Source: Kaiparowitsia implicata GSE-PSE-MK54-09C (GTDB lineage: Bacteria; Cyanobacteriota; Cyanobacteriia; Elainellales; Elainellaceae). From it: DNA of 64,000 nt. The notes under the pieces were generated by a model. It saw nothing but the letters and a program-made list of their open reading frames with translations, ran no database searches and was not told where the DNA came from. The stretch lies in NCBI GenBank assembly GCA_019359435.1, contig JAHHHI010000062.1, positions 1 to 64,000 on the forward strand, written 5' to 3'. Positions 26,680 through 35,724 of this stretch are shown here, piece by piece; positions within the stretch are counted from its first letter, which is position 1; each line of letters starts with the position of its first letter. The position numbers and the translations under genes were made by a program.

Positions 26680-27741
26680 ATGATTGTAGTGATGAAGGTT
26701 GGGACGCCTACCGCAGAGGTTGATCGCGTCAGTGAAGAGTTTCGCTCCCTAGGGTTAGAACCCGAAAAAATTGTCGGCAAGCATAAGACGGTGTTGGGCT
26801 TGGTGGGAGATACCGCCGACATGGATGCGCTCCAGCTTCAGGATTTAAGCCAGTGGATTGAGTCTGTATTGCGCGTTGAAAAGCCCTACAAGCGGGTCAG
26901 TCGGGAGTATCGTCACGGTGAAGCTAGTGAGGTGGTGGTGTCAACCCCAAGCGGGGCTGTGACCTTTAGCCAGCATCACCCAATCGTGGTGGTCGCAGGC
27001 CCTTGCTCCGTCGAAAATGAGCAAATGATTGTAGAAACCGCTCAGCGGGTAAAGGCGGCAGGCGCAAAGTTTTTGCGTGGCGGCGCATTTAAGCCGAGAA
27101 CCTCACCCTATGCCTTTCAGGGGCATGGCGAAAGCGCCTTAGCACTGTTGGCCGCAGCCAAGGAAGCTAGCGGTTTGGGCATTATTACCGAGGTAATGGA
27201 CGCGGCAGATATTGACGTTATCGCTGAGGTGGCTGATGTGCTGCAGGTGGGTGCCCGCAATATGCAGAACTTCTCGCTGCTAAAGAAAATTGGTGCCCAA
27301 GATAAGCCCGTGCTGCTGAAGCGCGGGATGTCAGCCACAATCGATGAGTGGCTGATGGCAGCGGAGTATATTCTGGCAGGGGGCAACCCCAATGTGATTT
27401 TGTGTGAGCGCGGCATCCGCACCTTCGACAGCTCCTATGCCCGCAACACGTTGGATCTGGCGGTGATCCCGGTACTGCGATCGCTCACCCATTTACCCAT
27501 CATGATCGATCCCAGCCATGGCACTGGCAAGTCAGAGTATGTGCCTGCTATGGCGGCAGCGGCGATCGCCGCAGGCACCGATTCACTCATGATTGAGGTT
27601 CATCCCAATCCGGCTAAGGCAATGTCTGATGGGCCACAATCCCTCACACCTGACCGATTTGATCAGGTGATGGGTGAGCTAGCGGTGATTGGCAATGCCG
27701 TCAACCGTTGGGATGCAAAGCCTGTGCCCGTACTGGCCTAG
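26680..27741 (+). CDS. aroF: 3-deoxy-7-phosphoheptulonate (DAHP) synthase, type I beta with N-terminal ACT-like domain
   Basis: 353 residues. Residues 1-68 form a ferredoxin-like regulatory domain (MIVVMKVGTPTAEVDRV); residues 90-345 are the TIM barrel with VVAGPCSVE, KFLRGGAFKPRTSPYAFQG, LLKRG and IDPSHGTGKSEYV, and a metal-binding Cys/His/Glu/Asp set. It condenses PEP and erythrose 4-phosphate, the first step of the shikimate pathway. The ferredoxin-like domain usually gives feedback control by aromatic amino acids. A strong terminator follows. Confidence 0.96.
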   Translation: MIVVMKVGTPTAEVDRVSEEFRSLGLEPEKIVGKHKTVLGLVGDTADMDALQLQDLSQWIESVLRVEKPYKRVSREYRHGEASEVVVSTPSGAVTFSQHHPIVVVAGPCSVENEQMIVETAQRVKAAGAKFLRGGAFKPRTSPYAFQGHGESALALLAAAKEASGLGIITEVMDAADIDVIAEVADVLQVGARNMQNFSLLKKIGAQDKPVLLKRGMSATIDEWLMAAEYILAGGNPNVILCERGIRTFDSSYARNTLDLAVIPVLRSLTHLPIMIDPSHGTGKSEYVPAMAAAAIAAGTDSLMIEVHPNPAKAMSDGPQSLTPDRFDQVMGELAVIGNAVNRWDAKPVPVLA

Positions 27742-27777
27742 GGTTTGCGGTTGTCCCAAACTTATCAAACGTACAAA

Positions 27778-27820
27778 CGTATAAAGGGGAGCCTGCAATG
27801 TGCAGGCTCCCCTTTATACG
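27778..27820. terminator. Bidirectional rho-independent terminator between aroF and the ABC permease gene
   Basis: A perfect 20-bp stem (CGTATAAAGGGGAGCCTGCA) with a 3-base loop ATG and an A/U-rich outer part serves both convergent transcripts, 37 bp past the aroF stop and 38 bp past the permease stop. Confidence 0.9.
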
Positions 27821-27857
27821 TTCAGCGATCTGTATTCGCCATTTATTTCGCCATTTC

Positions 27858-28658
27858 TCAAGCGCCCATGCCCGAGTAGCGCCGAAGCCCTTTACGCCAT
27901 AGCAAGCGATTCAGCACAAAAAATACCGCAATCCATACTAAGGTAATGCCAAAGCTTCGAGCAACCTGAACTTGAGTTCCCATCAACAAACTGGCGGGAA
28001 AGTGAATCATATAAGGGAACGGCGTCCATTCCACAACACGACGCAGCACTGGGGGAAACATTTCTAGAGGCGCAATTAGCCCAGAGAGAAAGAGATAGAA
28101 CAAAAACCAGAATTGCTCAATTGCATTGGCTCGCTCCATCCAAAAAGCCAGCATGGCGAAGGTGTATTGCATCACAAAGCGCAGCACAAAGGCAAGTGCA
28201 ACGGCAACCACAAAGAACATAATGGCACCCGGATTGGGAACCCAAAACGCTTGGGGATATAGCAAGAAGAAAAAGCCAAGTAGCACCATAGCAAAGGGCA
28301 ACCGAGCGAACCGTTCGGCAAAGTGAGAGGCAAAGTGGTGCCATCCAGGATCAAGGGGTTGCAACAATCGAAATGAGAGCTTCCCCTCTACGATTTCGCG
28401 CTCAAATTCCCAAATCACCCAGACGACGCTAAACTGCCGCACTAGAAAGACAGCTAAAAAGTAGCGAATAAATTCTGTCGGGCTGAGGCCTAAATCTTCC
28501 TGGCGAGACGCCTCAACCCATACCCCCATCAAGATCAGTGGCAATGAGCCAGATAGCACCCACAGCAACAACTCAGCTCGATACTCCACCATGTAGGCAT
28601 AGTAGACAGAAAGCAGAGTATTGGCGGTACGAACGGAGGCGCGTAAAGGCTTGAGCAT
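27858..28658 (-). CDS. ABC-2 type exporter permease
   Basis: 266 residues with six membrane segments and the ABC-2 permease layout; EREIVEGKLSFRLLQPLDPGWHHFA is the typical cytosolic motif between helices 2 and 3. It follows the ATPase gene after 79 bp in the same direction. These systems usually have two permeases; the second is not in this window, so either this protein forms a homodimer or the partner is elsewhere. The substrate is unknown. Confidence 0.9.
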   Translation of the reverse strand: MLKPLRASVRTANTLLSVYYAYMVEYRAELLLWVLSGSLPLILMGVWVEASRQEDLGLSPTEFIRYFLAVFLVRQFSVVWVIWEFEREIVEGKLSFRLLQPLDPGWHHFASHFAERFARLPFAMVLLGFFFLLYPQAFWVPNPGAIMFFVVAVALAFVLRFVMQYTFAMLAFWMERANAIEQFWFLFYLFLSGLIAPLEMFPPVLRRVVEWTPFPYMIHFPASLLMGTQVQVARSFGITLVWIAVFFVLNRLLWRKGLRRYSGMGA

Positions 28659-28737
28659 GGGAGATCGCTAGGCTGTGAGGAGAAGATGATTTTGCGACTC
28701 GATCGACGAAATTCGGCGGTGCAGGGAGAAAACTGAC

Positions 28738-29748
28738 TCAGGCTCCGTCCTGCGGCTCCTGCGATGACACGGTTCCAGATGCAAACACTCGGCCAATCAC
28801 CTCCTCAATCGGCGGGTCGGTGATCGTCAAGTCTATGACCTCTACCTCAGCCAATAAACGAGAGATGGTATAAGTCAATTTTTCTTGCGGAACGATGAAG
28901 TGAGCAACCCGCCCGTTGAGCGATTGCAGTGGGGCGATCGCTTCTAGGTCAAGGGGCGATCGCTCCCTCGCCAGCTCCACCGTAATTTCCCGACAGGGTG
29001 AAAACTGCTCCAACAGCTCATCCAAACTGCCATCGTAGATCAGCCGACCTTGATAAATCATCAGCACCCGCTTGCAAAGCGCCGTAATATCAGCCATGTA
29101 ATGGCTGGTCAGCAGCACTGTTGCGCCATAGGCATGGTTATAGGTGCGCAAAAAGTCGCGAACACTGGTTTGAGCATTCACATCTAGCCCCAAGGTCGGC
29201 TCATCCAAAAACAGCACCGTGGGCCGATGCAGCAGCGCCGCCAGCAGTTCCGCCTTCATCCGCTGACCGAGAGAGAGTTTACGGACGGGCTGAGTCAGCT
29301 GTGCTTGCAAATCTAGCATGTCTGCCAGTTCCCCTACGCGCTGGCGAAACTCAGCATCGGGGATATTGTAGACTGCAGCATTAATCCGAAGGGAGTCCAG
29401 CGTGGGCAAATCCCAAAGCAACTGCTGCTTTTGCCCCATAACCAGAGTAATGGTGCGGAGGAACGCTTCTCGACGCTGGAACGGTACTTGATCTGCCACC
29501 CGCACCTGCCCACTAGAAGGATGAATTAACCCCGTCAGCATCTTGAGAGTTGTGGTTTTGCCTGCGCCATTGGGGCCGAGAAACCCCACAATTTCACCGG
29601 GCTCAATGGTGAAGGAGACATCCTGAACAGCCACAATATTGCGGTACTGGCGGCGAAAGAAGTGCGCCAGCGTGCCCTTCATACCAGGTTCTTTAACAGC
29701 AACGGGATAAACTTTGGTGAGGTCGTCGACGGTGATGATGGGCGACAT
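28738..29748 (-). CDS. ABC transporter ATP-binding protein (NatA/DrrA type)
   Basis: 336 residues. Walker A GPNGAGKTT lies near 59-67, the Q-loop near MGQKQQLLWDL, the signature LSLGQRMKAELL near 160 and Walker B VLFLDEPTLGLD near 182-193, followed by TSHYM as H-loop. The C-terminal 100 residues (from LLEQFSPC) form the accessory domain common to exporters of this kind. It powers the permease encoded just downstream. Confidence 0.94.
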   Translation of the reverse strand: MSPIITVDDLTKVYPVAVKEPGMKGTLAHFFRRQYRNIVAVQDVSFTIEPGEIVGFLGPNGAGKTTTLKMLTGLIHPSSGQVRVADQVPFQRREAFLRTITLVMGQKQQLLWDLPTLDSLRINAAVYNIPDAEFRQRVGELADMLDLQAQLTQPVRKLSLGQRMKAELLAALLHRPTVLFLDEPTLGLDVNAQTSVRDFLRTYNHAYGATVLLTSHYMADITALCKRVLMIYQGRLIYDGSLDELLEQFSPCREITVELARERSPLDLEAIAPLQSLNGRVAHFIVPQEKLTYTISRLLAEVEVIDLTITDPPIEEVIGRVFASGTVSSQEPQDGA

Positions 29749-30041
29749 AGGTAGACCACAGGAGCAAACTATACTTCAGCTTAGCGGGCAAACCGAAGGG
29801 CTGTGCGTCAATCTAGCATTGGCTCAGACTCTCCGGTACTCATGAGTTTGAGGGAAGTAGTGCTGAGCGACATCCCCCAAATTGGCGAAGCTTGTGGCGG
29901 TTTACCGTCGAGGCCTCCTATCTAAACCTTGATGGAACTCATGCAGTCGGGTGAGTTTGGGGAGGCTTGACTTCCCTAAATTCGCCTCAAATTCCCAGAA
30001 CGCCGCACGGAGTGTGCCAGGCCTGATTAATTGCCATCGTC

Positions 30042-30806
30042 CTAGCCGCGCTGCACTGGACGGGCGTTGAGTGGAAATAGAGTGGCGAAGCGCTGAATTT
30101 GCTCTGCGGAAAGCATGACTGGCTGCATCATCACTAACCACTGCACGCCTTCGGTGCAGGGAGGCGTCGTTAGCGACCCACTGTATTCGACAAAGCGGGT
30201 GTCGTCTGGCAAGAGCGCGCGGGCATTTATGGGTTGCTCAGCTTTACCCTCCCCAAGGGCGTGGCCCAACGTCTGCTCTATGCCCAGAACCTCTGGCAGG
30301 GCTACCCATATGGGCAGCAGTGTTGCATTTACGGCTCCTGCGGTAAGCAGCACCGAAATAACCGCTAGATTGCCTGCGTCACTACGATGCAGCAAATGCA
30401 GTTCCATCTCAAACCGTTGACCCTGCAAGTGATGCTCGCTGGGGTGATGAAAGTGAAACTGCAACAGCGAGAACGGGGTGCCGTTAAGGCGGATAAAGCT
30501 GCCCGGTTCGTAGTTGATCTGAATGGTGCGCCCGGTATTAATTAGGCGCAACGGCGTATCAGCGTAATGGATTTCTAATTGAGAACTGCTCGGTTCGAGT
30601 TGGCTCAGATTAATGGGAGATTGTGAAACGCCTGTGCGGCATAGCTCAAAGCTCGGTGAGATCTGTCCCCAAAACTTAGGGGCATTCTTGCCGGTGTAGC
30701 CCCAACTGGGTACAGCCGCTGAATAAACAGGAGCTGGGGCGATCGCCCCAGCTCCCACCGTGAGCGATGTTGTAGACAACAGCTGTAATAGTCTGCGTCG
30801 ATTCAT
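30042..30806 (-). CDS. Alpha-type carbonic anhydrase, exported
   Basis: 254 residues. The N-terminus MNRRRLLQLLSTTSLTVGAG with AxA-like cleavage near residue 30 looks like a Tat or Sec signal, so the enzyme should act in the periplasm. Zinc ligands appear as two His in FHFHHPSEHH (about 120-129) and a third in ELHLLH (about 135-140); YSGSLTTPPCTEGVQW is the substrate-pocket signature. Alpha carbonic anhydrases interconvert CO2 and bicarbonate; in cyanobacteria the periplasmic form may aid inorganic carbon supply. The gene stands alone. Confidence 0.95.
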   Translation of the reverse strand: MNRRRLLQLLSTTSLTVGAGAIAPAPVYSAAVPSWGYTGKNAPKFWGQISPSFELCRTGVSQSPINLSQLEPSSSQLEIHYADTPLRLINTGRTIQINYEPGSFIRLNGTPFSLLQFHFHHPSEHHLQGQRFEMELHLLHRSDAGNLAVISVLLTAGAVNATLLPIWVALPEVLGIEQTLGHALGEGKAEQPINARALLPDDTRFVEYSGSLTTPPCTEGVQWLVMMQPVMLSAEQIQRFATLFPLNARPVQRG

Positions 30807-30858
30807 GAATGCGTTGTCATAACCACAGCTTTTCAGCTTAAGCCATTTGTAGCCTTGA

Positions 30859-31137
30859 TCAGGCCAGATCGCTGGAGTTACGCAGCCGGATCAGTTGTCG
30901 CCGCATTTCGGGAGAGGCGTCTACTTCGGAGATTTCTTGCGCATCCACTTCTACTTCAACCGGCTCAAGATAGTCATCAGCACCGCAAACAAACGCATCG
31001 AGCAACATTTCGAGAAGATGGTCACGATCGCCCAATGCCTGCTTTTCTTCAATCAGCCGAAACCGTAGCCGAACTTCGCAATCATAGACACCAACGTCAG
31101 AATTTGTGTGCAGATGCTTGGCAGATCTGGATTTCAT
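30859..31137 (-). CDS. Small conserved cyanobacterial protein (resembles Npun_R1517/Asr1734 family)
   Basis: 92 residues: an acidic middle part and the conserved C-terminal SPEMRRQLIRLRNSSDL. The pattern YDCEVRLRFRLIEEK...LLEMLLDAF resembles, from memory, a family named after Npun_R1517, whose Anabaena member Asr1734 affects heterocyst formation. That link was not checked and does not show that this organism makes heterocysts. It lies 52 bp upstream of the carbonic anhydrase gene in the same direction; coupling is uncertain. Confidence 0.7.
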   Translation of the reverse strand: MKSRSAKHLHTNSDVGVYDCEVRLRFRLIEEKQALGDRDHLLEMLLDAFVCGADDYLEPVEVEVDAQEISEVDASPEMRRQLIRLRNSSDLA

Positions 31138-31892
31138 CTCAGTAGAGTCTCAAAAGGGTAAAGGCAAAATCCTGCTGGAGTCAGCACGTCATCTGGGGAA
31201 TGAAGACGAGGGAATGGAAGCGTTGCGTCAATGCATCCTCAAATCGTGCCAATTAACCCGCATCAGCTATCCCAACAAGCTCCCTCAGAATTCCCCATTT
31301 TTTTGGGAAATCTGCCAGGGTCGGCGATGATAGTGACGCCATTAAGAGGCGTTCTTCGCTTGTTTCTGAAACATAGCACTCTAGCTATGGGGTTCAGGGC
31401 GATGCTCTATGAAGTGTGTGTAAGTGGATTGGGGGATGAGCTTCCCCGTAAAAGCCGTATCGAGACGTGGCGTTGGGTAACGTTGCGGATATGGGTTATG
31501 TAGGGCGATCGCCCTCAAGAATAGCCGTGAACAGCAACCTAAACGCGCGCTCAGCCCCCTCACCTAAGGATTGTGGTCAGTTTTACCCGGCACACTCGCC
31601 TCAGATCTAGACCTATCGCAAGCTACAGCGTGCTGTAGAAACTACGGGCACGCCGCCGCAAATCACTACGCTGAAATAAAATCAAGACCCAGTAGGGCGA
31701 TCGCCTTCTGAGGAATTCCACAGGCAGCTCAATCAAAAGGCTCTTGGTCTCTATACAGAAACATCAGATCTAAACCTGACCGTTTTTCTCACTAACAGCG
31801 GCAATCGTCTAGACCAACGGCGATCTGCGATCGCCTGACCAACGCTTTACTCTTTGAAACCTTATTAGTGCCTGCTGTAGTTCTATTTATCA
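31138..31892. other. Intergenic stretch without recognised genes
   Basis: About 750 bp. The small plus-strand frames here have no similarity I recognise and no good ribosome binding site. There are three HIP1 sites and no clear hairpin. It ends in a decayed family B repeat. Confidence 0.4.
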
Positions 31893-32017
31893 AGCCTGAG
31901 TTTGGGATACGCTCACGCCTTTAACACGCCGCACTCATTGCGCTCGGCCCATTAAAAGTTTTGGGGCACCGTGCGACGCATGATACCCCAAACCCCTATG
32001 AACCCGAATTGACGTTA
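31893..32017. repeat. Decayed double-hairpin MITE, family B, copy 4, inverted
   Basis: Reading right to left, the family B landmarks return: TAACGTCAATTCGGGTT at 32017 leftward, GGGGTATCATGCGTCGCACGGTGCCCC and GAGTTTGGG near 31900. Many paired positions have mutated, so the hairpins are broken. It ends one base from the trpA stop codon. Confidence 0.75.
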
Positions 32018-32018
32018 T

Positions 32019-32819
32019 TTAGTCTGAGGCGATCGCCCCTTTTAGCGCTCGGCAAAGCGACTCAACTGCAAGCAACGATTGATGAGGCTCGCCGTCTGCG
32101 AGGCGTTTTACGAAGGCGCTGCCCACAATCACCGCGTCTGCGCCCCACTCCATCACCTGCTTTGCCTGCCCTGGCTCAGCAATGCCAAAGCCCACCCCAA
32201 TCGGCTTATCAGTCACGCCCTGCAAATCCAACAAAATATCCTGGACTCGGCTCTCTATCTTGGTGCGAATGCCCGTCACCCCGGTGACACTCACGAGATA
32301 TATAAACCCCTGACATTTAGTGGCGATCGCCTCATAGCGTTCTTTGGGTGTCGTGGGTGCCACCAACAGCGTGACTTCTACCCCAGCAGCCTGAGCAGGC
32401 TTCAGCAGCACATCCATTTCTTCTAGCGGCAGATCAGGCACCACCAGACCCTTAACGCCTGCATCGACGACTGCCTGCAAAAATGGCTCAATTCCCCGAT
32501 TCAAAATCGGATTGTAGTAGATAAACAAAATGATGGGTGCCTGTAGCGTGGGACTCAGCGGTTTCAGCATCGCCAAGACATCATCTAGCCCAACACCCCG
32601 CGCCAGCGCCCGCGTTGCCGCAGCTTGAATCACCGGCCCATCCGCTAGGGGATCAGAATAGGGAACCCCCAGCTCAATCAAATCGGCACCACTGCGATCT
32701 AGCACCTGCAACGCCTTTGCAGTGGTGTCTAAATTGGGATCACCCGCCGTAATAAAGGGAATCAACGCACATTGCCCGCGATCGCGCAATGCATTCATCC
32801 GTTCTGACACCGATACCAT
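32019..32819 (-). CDS. trpA: Tryptophan synthase alpha subunit
   Basis: 266 residues. The TIM-barrel signature [18 protein letters not shown] (about 50-67) includes the two catalytic acids, Glu in LIELG and Asp in [17 protein letters not shown] and GVGFGIAEP are also typical. It splits indole-3-glycerol phosphate to indole, which passes to TrpB. It starts 3 bp after the DUF3007 gene stop, so it is the third gene of the ndhL-DUF3007-trpA operon common in cyanobacteria. Confidence 0.97.
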   Translation of the reverse strand: MVSVSERMNALRDRGQCALIPFITAGDPNLDTTAKALQVLDRSGADLIELGVPYSDPLADGPVIQAAATRALARGVGLDDVLAMLKPLSPTLQAPIILFIYYNPILNRGIEPFLQAVVDAGVKGLVVPDLPLEEMDVLLKPAQAAGVEVTLLVAPTTPKERYEAIATKCQGFIYLVSVTGVTGIRTKIESRVQDILLDLQGVTDKPIGVGFGIAEPGQAKQVMEWGADAVIVGSAFVKRLADGEPHQSLLAVESLCRALKGAIASD

Positions 32820-32822
32820 GCT

Positions 32823-33149
32823 TTACCCTTCATCCTTTGCCCGTGCAGCGAGCCTCTCCTGTTCAATTTCAGCCTGAAGCGCCTCCAGTTGCTCTGGAGT
32901 AAGCTCGTCTAACCGCTTTTGCAGCACCGCATCTTCGTAGTCTTTAACTTGCTGGTTATAGGTCATGGTTCGGGTCATCACTCGAAAGAGATAGGTACCC
33001 GTCCAGCCCAAGATCCCCAGTATCAGCACCAGTTGCGCCCAGATGCCTGCACTAATGCCGTCTAGCCCAGCCAGCTTAAACGCCAAAAACGCTGCGCCAC
33101 CGCCGCCAAATACCAGCGCTCCAATCCCAATTACATCAATGCGTCGCAT
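32823..33149 (-). CDS. DUF3007 membrane protein
   Basis: 108 residues with two N-terminal membrane helices (about 5-26 and 36-56) and a charged, helical C-terminal tail rich in Glu, Leu and Lys. The family is restricted to cyanobacteria and plastids and has no settled function. It lies between ndhL and trpA with 19-bp and 3-bp spacers, so it is co-transcribed with them. Confidence 0.9.
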   Translation of the reverse strand: MRRIDVIGIGALVFGGGGAAFLAFKLAGLDGISAGIWAQLVLILGILGWTGTYLFRVMTRTMTYNQQVKDYEDAVLQKRLDELTPEQLEALQAEIEQERLAARAKDEG

Positions 33150-33168
33150 CGCTAAAGCCCCAACTGAA

Positions 33169-33390
33169 CTAGGCCCCTAGCTCTCGCTTTTGGGGCCGCG
33201 CATTCACCAGCAGACTGAGAATTAGCAGCCCAGGGAAAAAGAGAAAAATTAGGAAATACATCAATAGCCGTTCAATCGAACCGCTGGTATAGAAGCGAGT
33301 CCGAAGGTAGAACATCGTTGCAGCAGGCAGCACTACCAAGTAAGCGCCGCCTAAAACCACGTAGGCAATGAGCGTGTAGGGAATGGTCAT
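33169..33390 (-). CDS. ndhL: NAD(P)H-quinone oxidoreductase subunit L
   Basis: 73 residues with two membrane helices and the typical opening IPYTLIAYVVLGGAYLVVLPA, then FYTSGSIERLLMYFLIFLFFPGLL. NdhL is an oxygenic-photosynthesis-specific subunit of the thylakoid NDH-1 complex that helps attach the peripheral arm, and is needed for cyclic electron flow and CO2 uptake. It is the first gene of the operon with the DUF3007 gene and trpA. Confidence 0.96.
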   Translation of the reverse strand: MTIPYTLIAYVVLGGAYLVVLPAATMFYLRTRFYTSGSIERLLMYFLIFLFFPGLLILSLLVNARPQKRELGA

Positions 33391-33724
33391 TGATTTGTAG
33401 AGTGCTGAACAGCAAAAATGATGTGCTTATGGAATAACCATATCAGGTCGTGGCCTAGATAGGATGATTCTAAGCTGCGGCAAGGTAACCTCTACCTCCA
33501 GCCAAAAAGTCCTACAGCTTTGGAGTAAAGCTGACACAAGTCAAACCTCAACTCTCTCCTATAAACCGTTCGTCGGAAGGCTGGCTCATAGATCAACTCA
33601 GCCTGCGGGTGAACCCAGCAGCAAAATCTGGCAAGACTATCCACTAAGCAGATAAGGCTAAAGTTACACAGGCACCCTTACACCGCTGATTGGCAAAGCT
33701 AGCCCTGCACATTCACAACTGGGA
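33391..33724. other. Promoter-bearing spacer upstream of ndhL
   Basis: 334 bp. It must hold the promoter of the ndhL operon. I see no repeat, hairpin or small gene that I can support. Confidence 0.4.
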
Positions 33725-34000
33725 TCACTGCTCTGGAGGCAATTCCACATCGGGAGGGGTTTTAGCATCAATCAGGTTAGCTTTGGAGGCTTTCAGCGCT
33801 TTCCAGAGTAGCTTGATTTGAGCGTAGGCTTCTTCAGCAGTGATCTTGCCTCCTGTTTCCAGATTGCAAATGATAGAAATCCGCTGGGTAAATTCTTGTA
33901 AGTTGGCATTAAACGCTAATGCTTCTGGAGAAAACTCACCCTGAAAGCCAGCTCGCGGATAAAAAAATGCGTCTTTATCTGCCTTAGATCGTTCGTCCAC
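33725..34000 (-). CDS. Small conserved cyanobacterial protein (DUF7219-like)
   Basis: 91 residues, acidic, mostly helical: FFYPRAGFQGEFSPEALAFNANLQEFTQRISIICNLETGGKI is the recognisable core. It has no membrane helix or signal peptide. I recall this as a cyanobacterial domain of unknown function called DUF7219; the exact number is from memory. It has its own promoter region. Confidence 0.7.
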   Translation of the reverse strand: MDERSKADKDAFFYPRAGFQGEFSPEALAFNANLQEFTQRISIICNLETGGKITAEEAYAQIKLLWKALKASKANLIDAKTPPDVELPPEQ

Positions 34001-34085
34001 AAGATTTCTCCACTACACCGCTAAACAACTACAGCGATCTCAACCATTTACTGTCGCGCAGGACTGATATTCAACTTCATCCTAC

Positions 34086-34215
34086 TAGGGGCTGTCATCA
34101 ATTAGCCTCTGATATCCCAGAAATCAACCGTCACAGCCCCTAGCCTGATTTTTGGGTCGGGCGTGACAACGCTCACAGCATCAGGCGTTTGGTTGGAACT
34201 GATGACACGCCCTAG
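34086..34215. repeat. MITE-like repeat, family C, copy 1
   Basis: About 130 bp starting TAGGGGCTGTCATCAATTAG and ending with the complement of CTAGGGCGTGTCATCA. The interior holds AGCCCCTAGCCTGATTTTTGGG and GGGCGTGACAACGCTCA. Copies at 43171-43301 and 53321-53465 share ends and interior. The terminal inverted repeats agree at about 13 of 18 positions. Confidence 0.85.
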
Positions 34216-34520
34216 CAGACCTATCCAAATTATGTTTGATTAATTATATTCGACTCGCTATATCAGCCGTCTTTGCTCGACACTGTCGCTGTAAAACCAG
34301 AATAATGCAGAAAGCCTTACGCTGAGCGCCAATCCACAGCATTCCACGCTTTGACTCAACTATTCTTTTCTATGCTATAGTCGCCCCCTTTCTTTTTTAA
34401 AGGCTACTCTAAAATTTCTTTAATTTATTACGCAAAATGCGGGAATGTATCCTGAGAGGTCTGAGGTATCTTCTCAGGCATCACCGTTGCTTATCCTCAG
34501 CATAGATTTAGGCAAAGCAG

Positions 34521-34619
34521 GTGAATTTAAGTGATCTGAAAGCACTCAAATTTATTGATCAAGCTGCTTCTCTAGTGATTGCCGAGGTAGTCATTACCAC
34601 TATTTTATTTGATAAATAA
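34521..34619 (+). CDS. Possible micro-ORF 1, 32 residues
   Basis: A GTG at 34521 opens 32 codons (starts MNLSDLKALKFIDQAASLV) to TAA 34617-34619; an in-frame stop lies 12 bases upstream. The peptide is amphipathic at first and hydrophobic at the end. The ribosome binding site is weak (GCAAAGCAG). The main reason to list it is that a second short ORF with a strong Shine-Dalgarno follows 15 bp later. No family recognised. Confidence 0.3.
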   Translation: MNLSDLKALKFIDQAASLVIAEVVITTILFDK

Positions 34620-34634
34620 ACACAAAGGAGAAGA

Positions 34635-34772
34635 ATGAGCGATCGCCCATCCTTCCCCATTCCCATCCAGGCTGCACAGGTTGCAGCTATAAAGTTTTGC
34701 CCAGACGCTACCCGTAACCCATGCAGCCCAGCCAATTCATTAAGGCCTAAATATCAAATGACACATCATTAG
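34635..34772 (+). CDS. Possible micro-ORF 2, 45 residues, strong Shine-Dalgarno
   Basis: AAAGGAG lies at 34624-34630, four bases before ATG 34635, an unusually good ribosome binding site for this window. The 45-codon frame starts MSDRPSFPIPIQAAQVAAIK, has two Cys (22 and 30) and stops at TAG 34770-34772. Its last 26 bases overlap the 3' end of the convergent GerMN-like gene. I recognise no family. Confidence 0.35.
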   Translation: MSDRPSFPIPIQAAQVAAIKFCPDATRNPCSPANSLRPKYQMTHH

Positions 34773-35409
34773 CCATGAAGATAACCTCGTCTACCCCATA
34801 GGTAGGTTCGGTTAACAACGTAGCGCGGATAGCCTCGAACAAACTGTATTGGTTTGCGCTGCTGAGGCTTTGCATCGCATCTGCCCCACGGGGACTGTCT
34901 ACCTCAAAGTTGACTTCTGCTTCTCGTTTAGTACTGTCTACATTCACCTCATACCCGGCAATCCCCACATCCTGACCTTCGTAAGCCTGAATGATTTGAT
35001 CAACCGCAATTTCAGCGGGTTCGTCTACAGAGACGAGCACCGACTGGGGCACAAGCTCTTGCGTGTTGGGATCAGGAATATAGACGGTAACTGGACGATA
35101 TTCTCGCGTAATGGAGGAGTCGATTTCGGGAACCGCCTGCTGACCAGAGTCTTGAGTAGGCTGCTGGGCAACGCGCTGCGACATCACCGAGGACTCAACC
35201 GCAGAGTCTGTGGGCATCGGGACTGGAATTTCAATTGGCAGGGCGATCGCCTGAGAGGGCATCCCAATGCCAATCACTAGACTCCCCATGCCCACTACTG
35301 CCGCAGCCGCGCCTTGGCAAACCCGGTTTAAGGTTGATGTTGGCATGTTGCGATAGCGCGATCGCAGGTTGCGTTGTAGTGCGGTGTCTACGTATCGTTG
35401 CGATTTCAT
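34747..35409 (-). CDS. Exported GerMN-like protein of unknown function
   Basis: 220 residues. A basic N-terminal region of 30 residues leads to a hydrophobic helix (about 32-55, AAAAVVGMGSLVIGIGMPSQAIA) with AxA-like cleavage, so the protein is exported or membrane-anchored; a start at internal Met 22 is also possible. The mature part has the strand-rich pattern VTVYIPDPNTQELVP...VDQIIQAYEG and ends LFEAIRATLLTEPTYGVDEVIFMAND, which resembles GerMN domains. GerMN domains in cyanobacteria are uncharacterised. Confidence 0.65.
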   Translation of the reverse strand: MKSQRYVDTALQRNLRSRYRNMPTSTLNRVCQGAAAAVVGMGSLVIGIGMPSQAIALPIEIPVPMPTDSAVESSVMSQRVAQQPTQDSGQQAVPEIDSSITREYRPVTVYIPDPNTQELVPQSVLVSVDEPAEIAVDQIIQAYEGQDVGIAGYEVNVDSTKREAEVNFEVDSPRGADAMQSLSSANQYSLFEAIRATLLTEPTYGVDEVIFMANDVSFDI

Positions 35410-35611
35410 CGTGGCTTACCCCGCTGCTCGGTCTACAGTTATAATCTCAAACATCGAATCTAAAAGTACTGACTTAAAAGAAAAGTTATAGCGCGATTCT
35501 GTGGGTAGCCCTTTTAACAGGTTTCCCACATTATATTTCGTTCTAAGGCATCTCGTTCTGATACAAAGCGACTGCCACTTTCTTATAATTTCCTTACGGT
35601 TGTTCTACGTT

Positions 35612-35637
35612 GAATTGAAGGAGCGCTCCTTCAATTC
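35612..35637. terminator. Perfect 26-bp palindrome downstream of the LOG-like gene
   Basis: GAATTGAAGGAGC is followed directly by GCTCCTTCAATTC. It lies 88 bp past the stop of the gene at 35725 and about 200 bp upstream of the GerMN-like start. It could be a terminator stem or a binding site for a dimeric regulator; without a loop or U tract a regulator site is as likely. Confidence 0.45.
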
Positions 35638-35724
35638 TTAGAGCGAAGTCTACGCTGTAACTTCATTCTGCAAGGTGACACAGATCACCGCGTAGCTCAA
35701 TAAAGCCATTTAAAAGTCATTTGT

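Noticed and set aside
28738-29748. A missing second ABC permease hidden in a small frame
   Set aside because: No other frame near 28658-28738 or 29748-30042 has membrane helices; the partner, if any, is outside the window.
30042-30141. Second minus-strand frame 29902-30141
   Set aside because: It overlaps the end of the carbonic anhydrase gene in another frame and has no family pattern.
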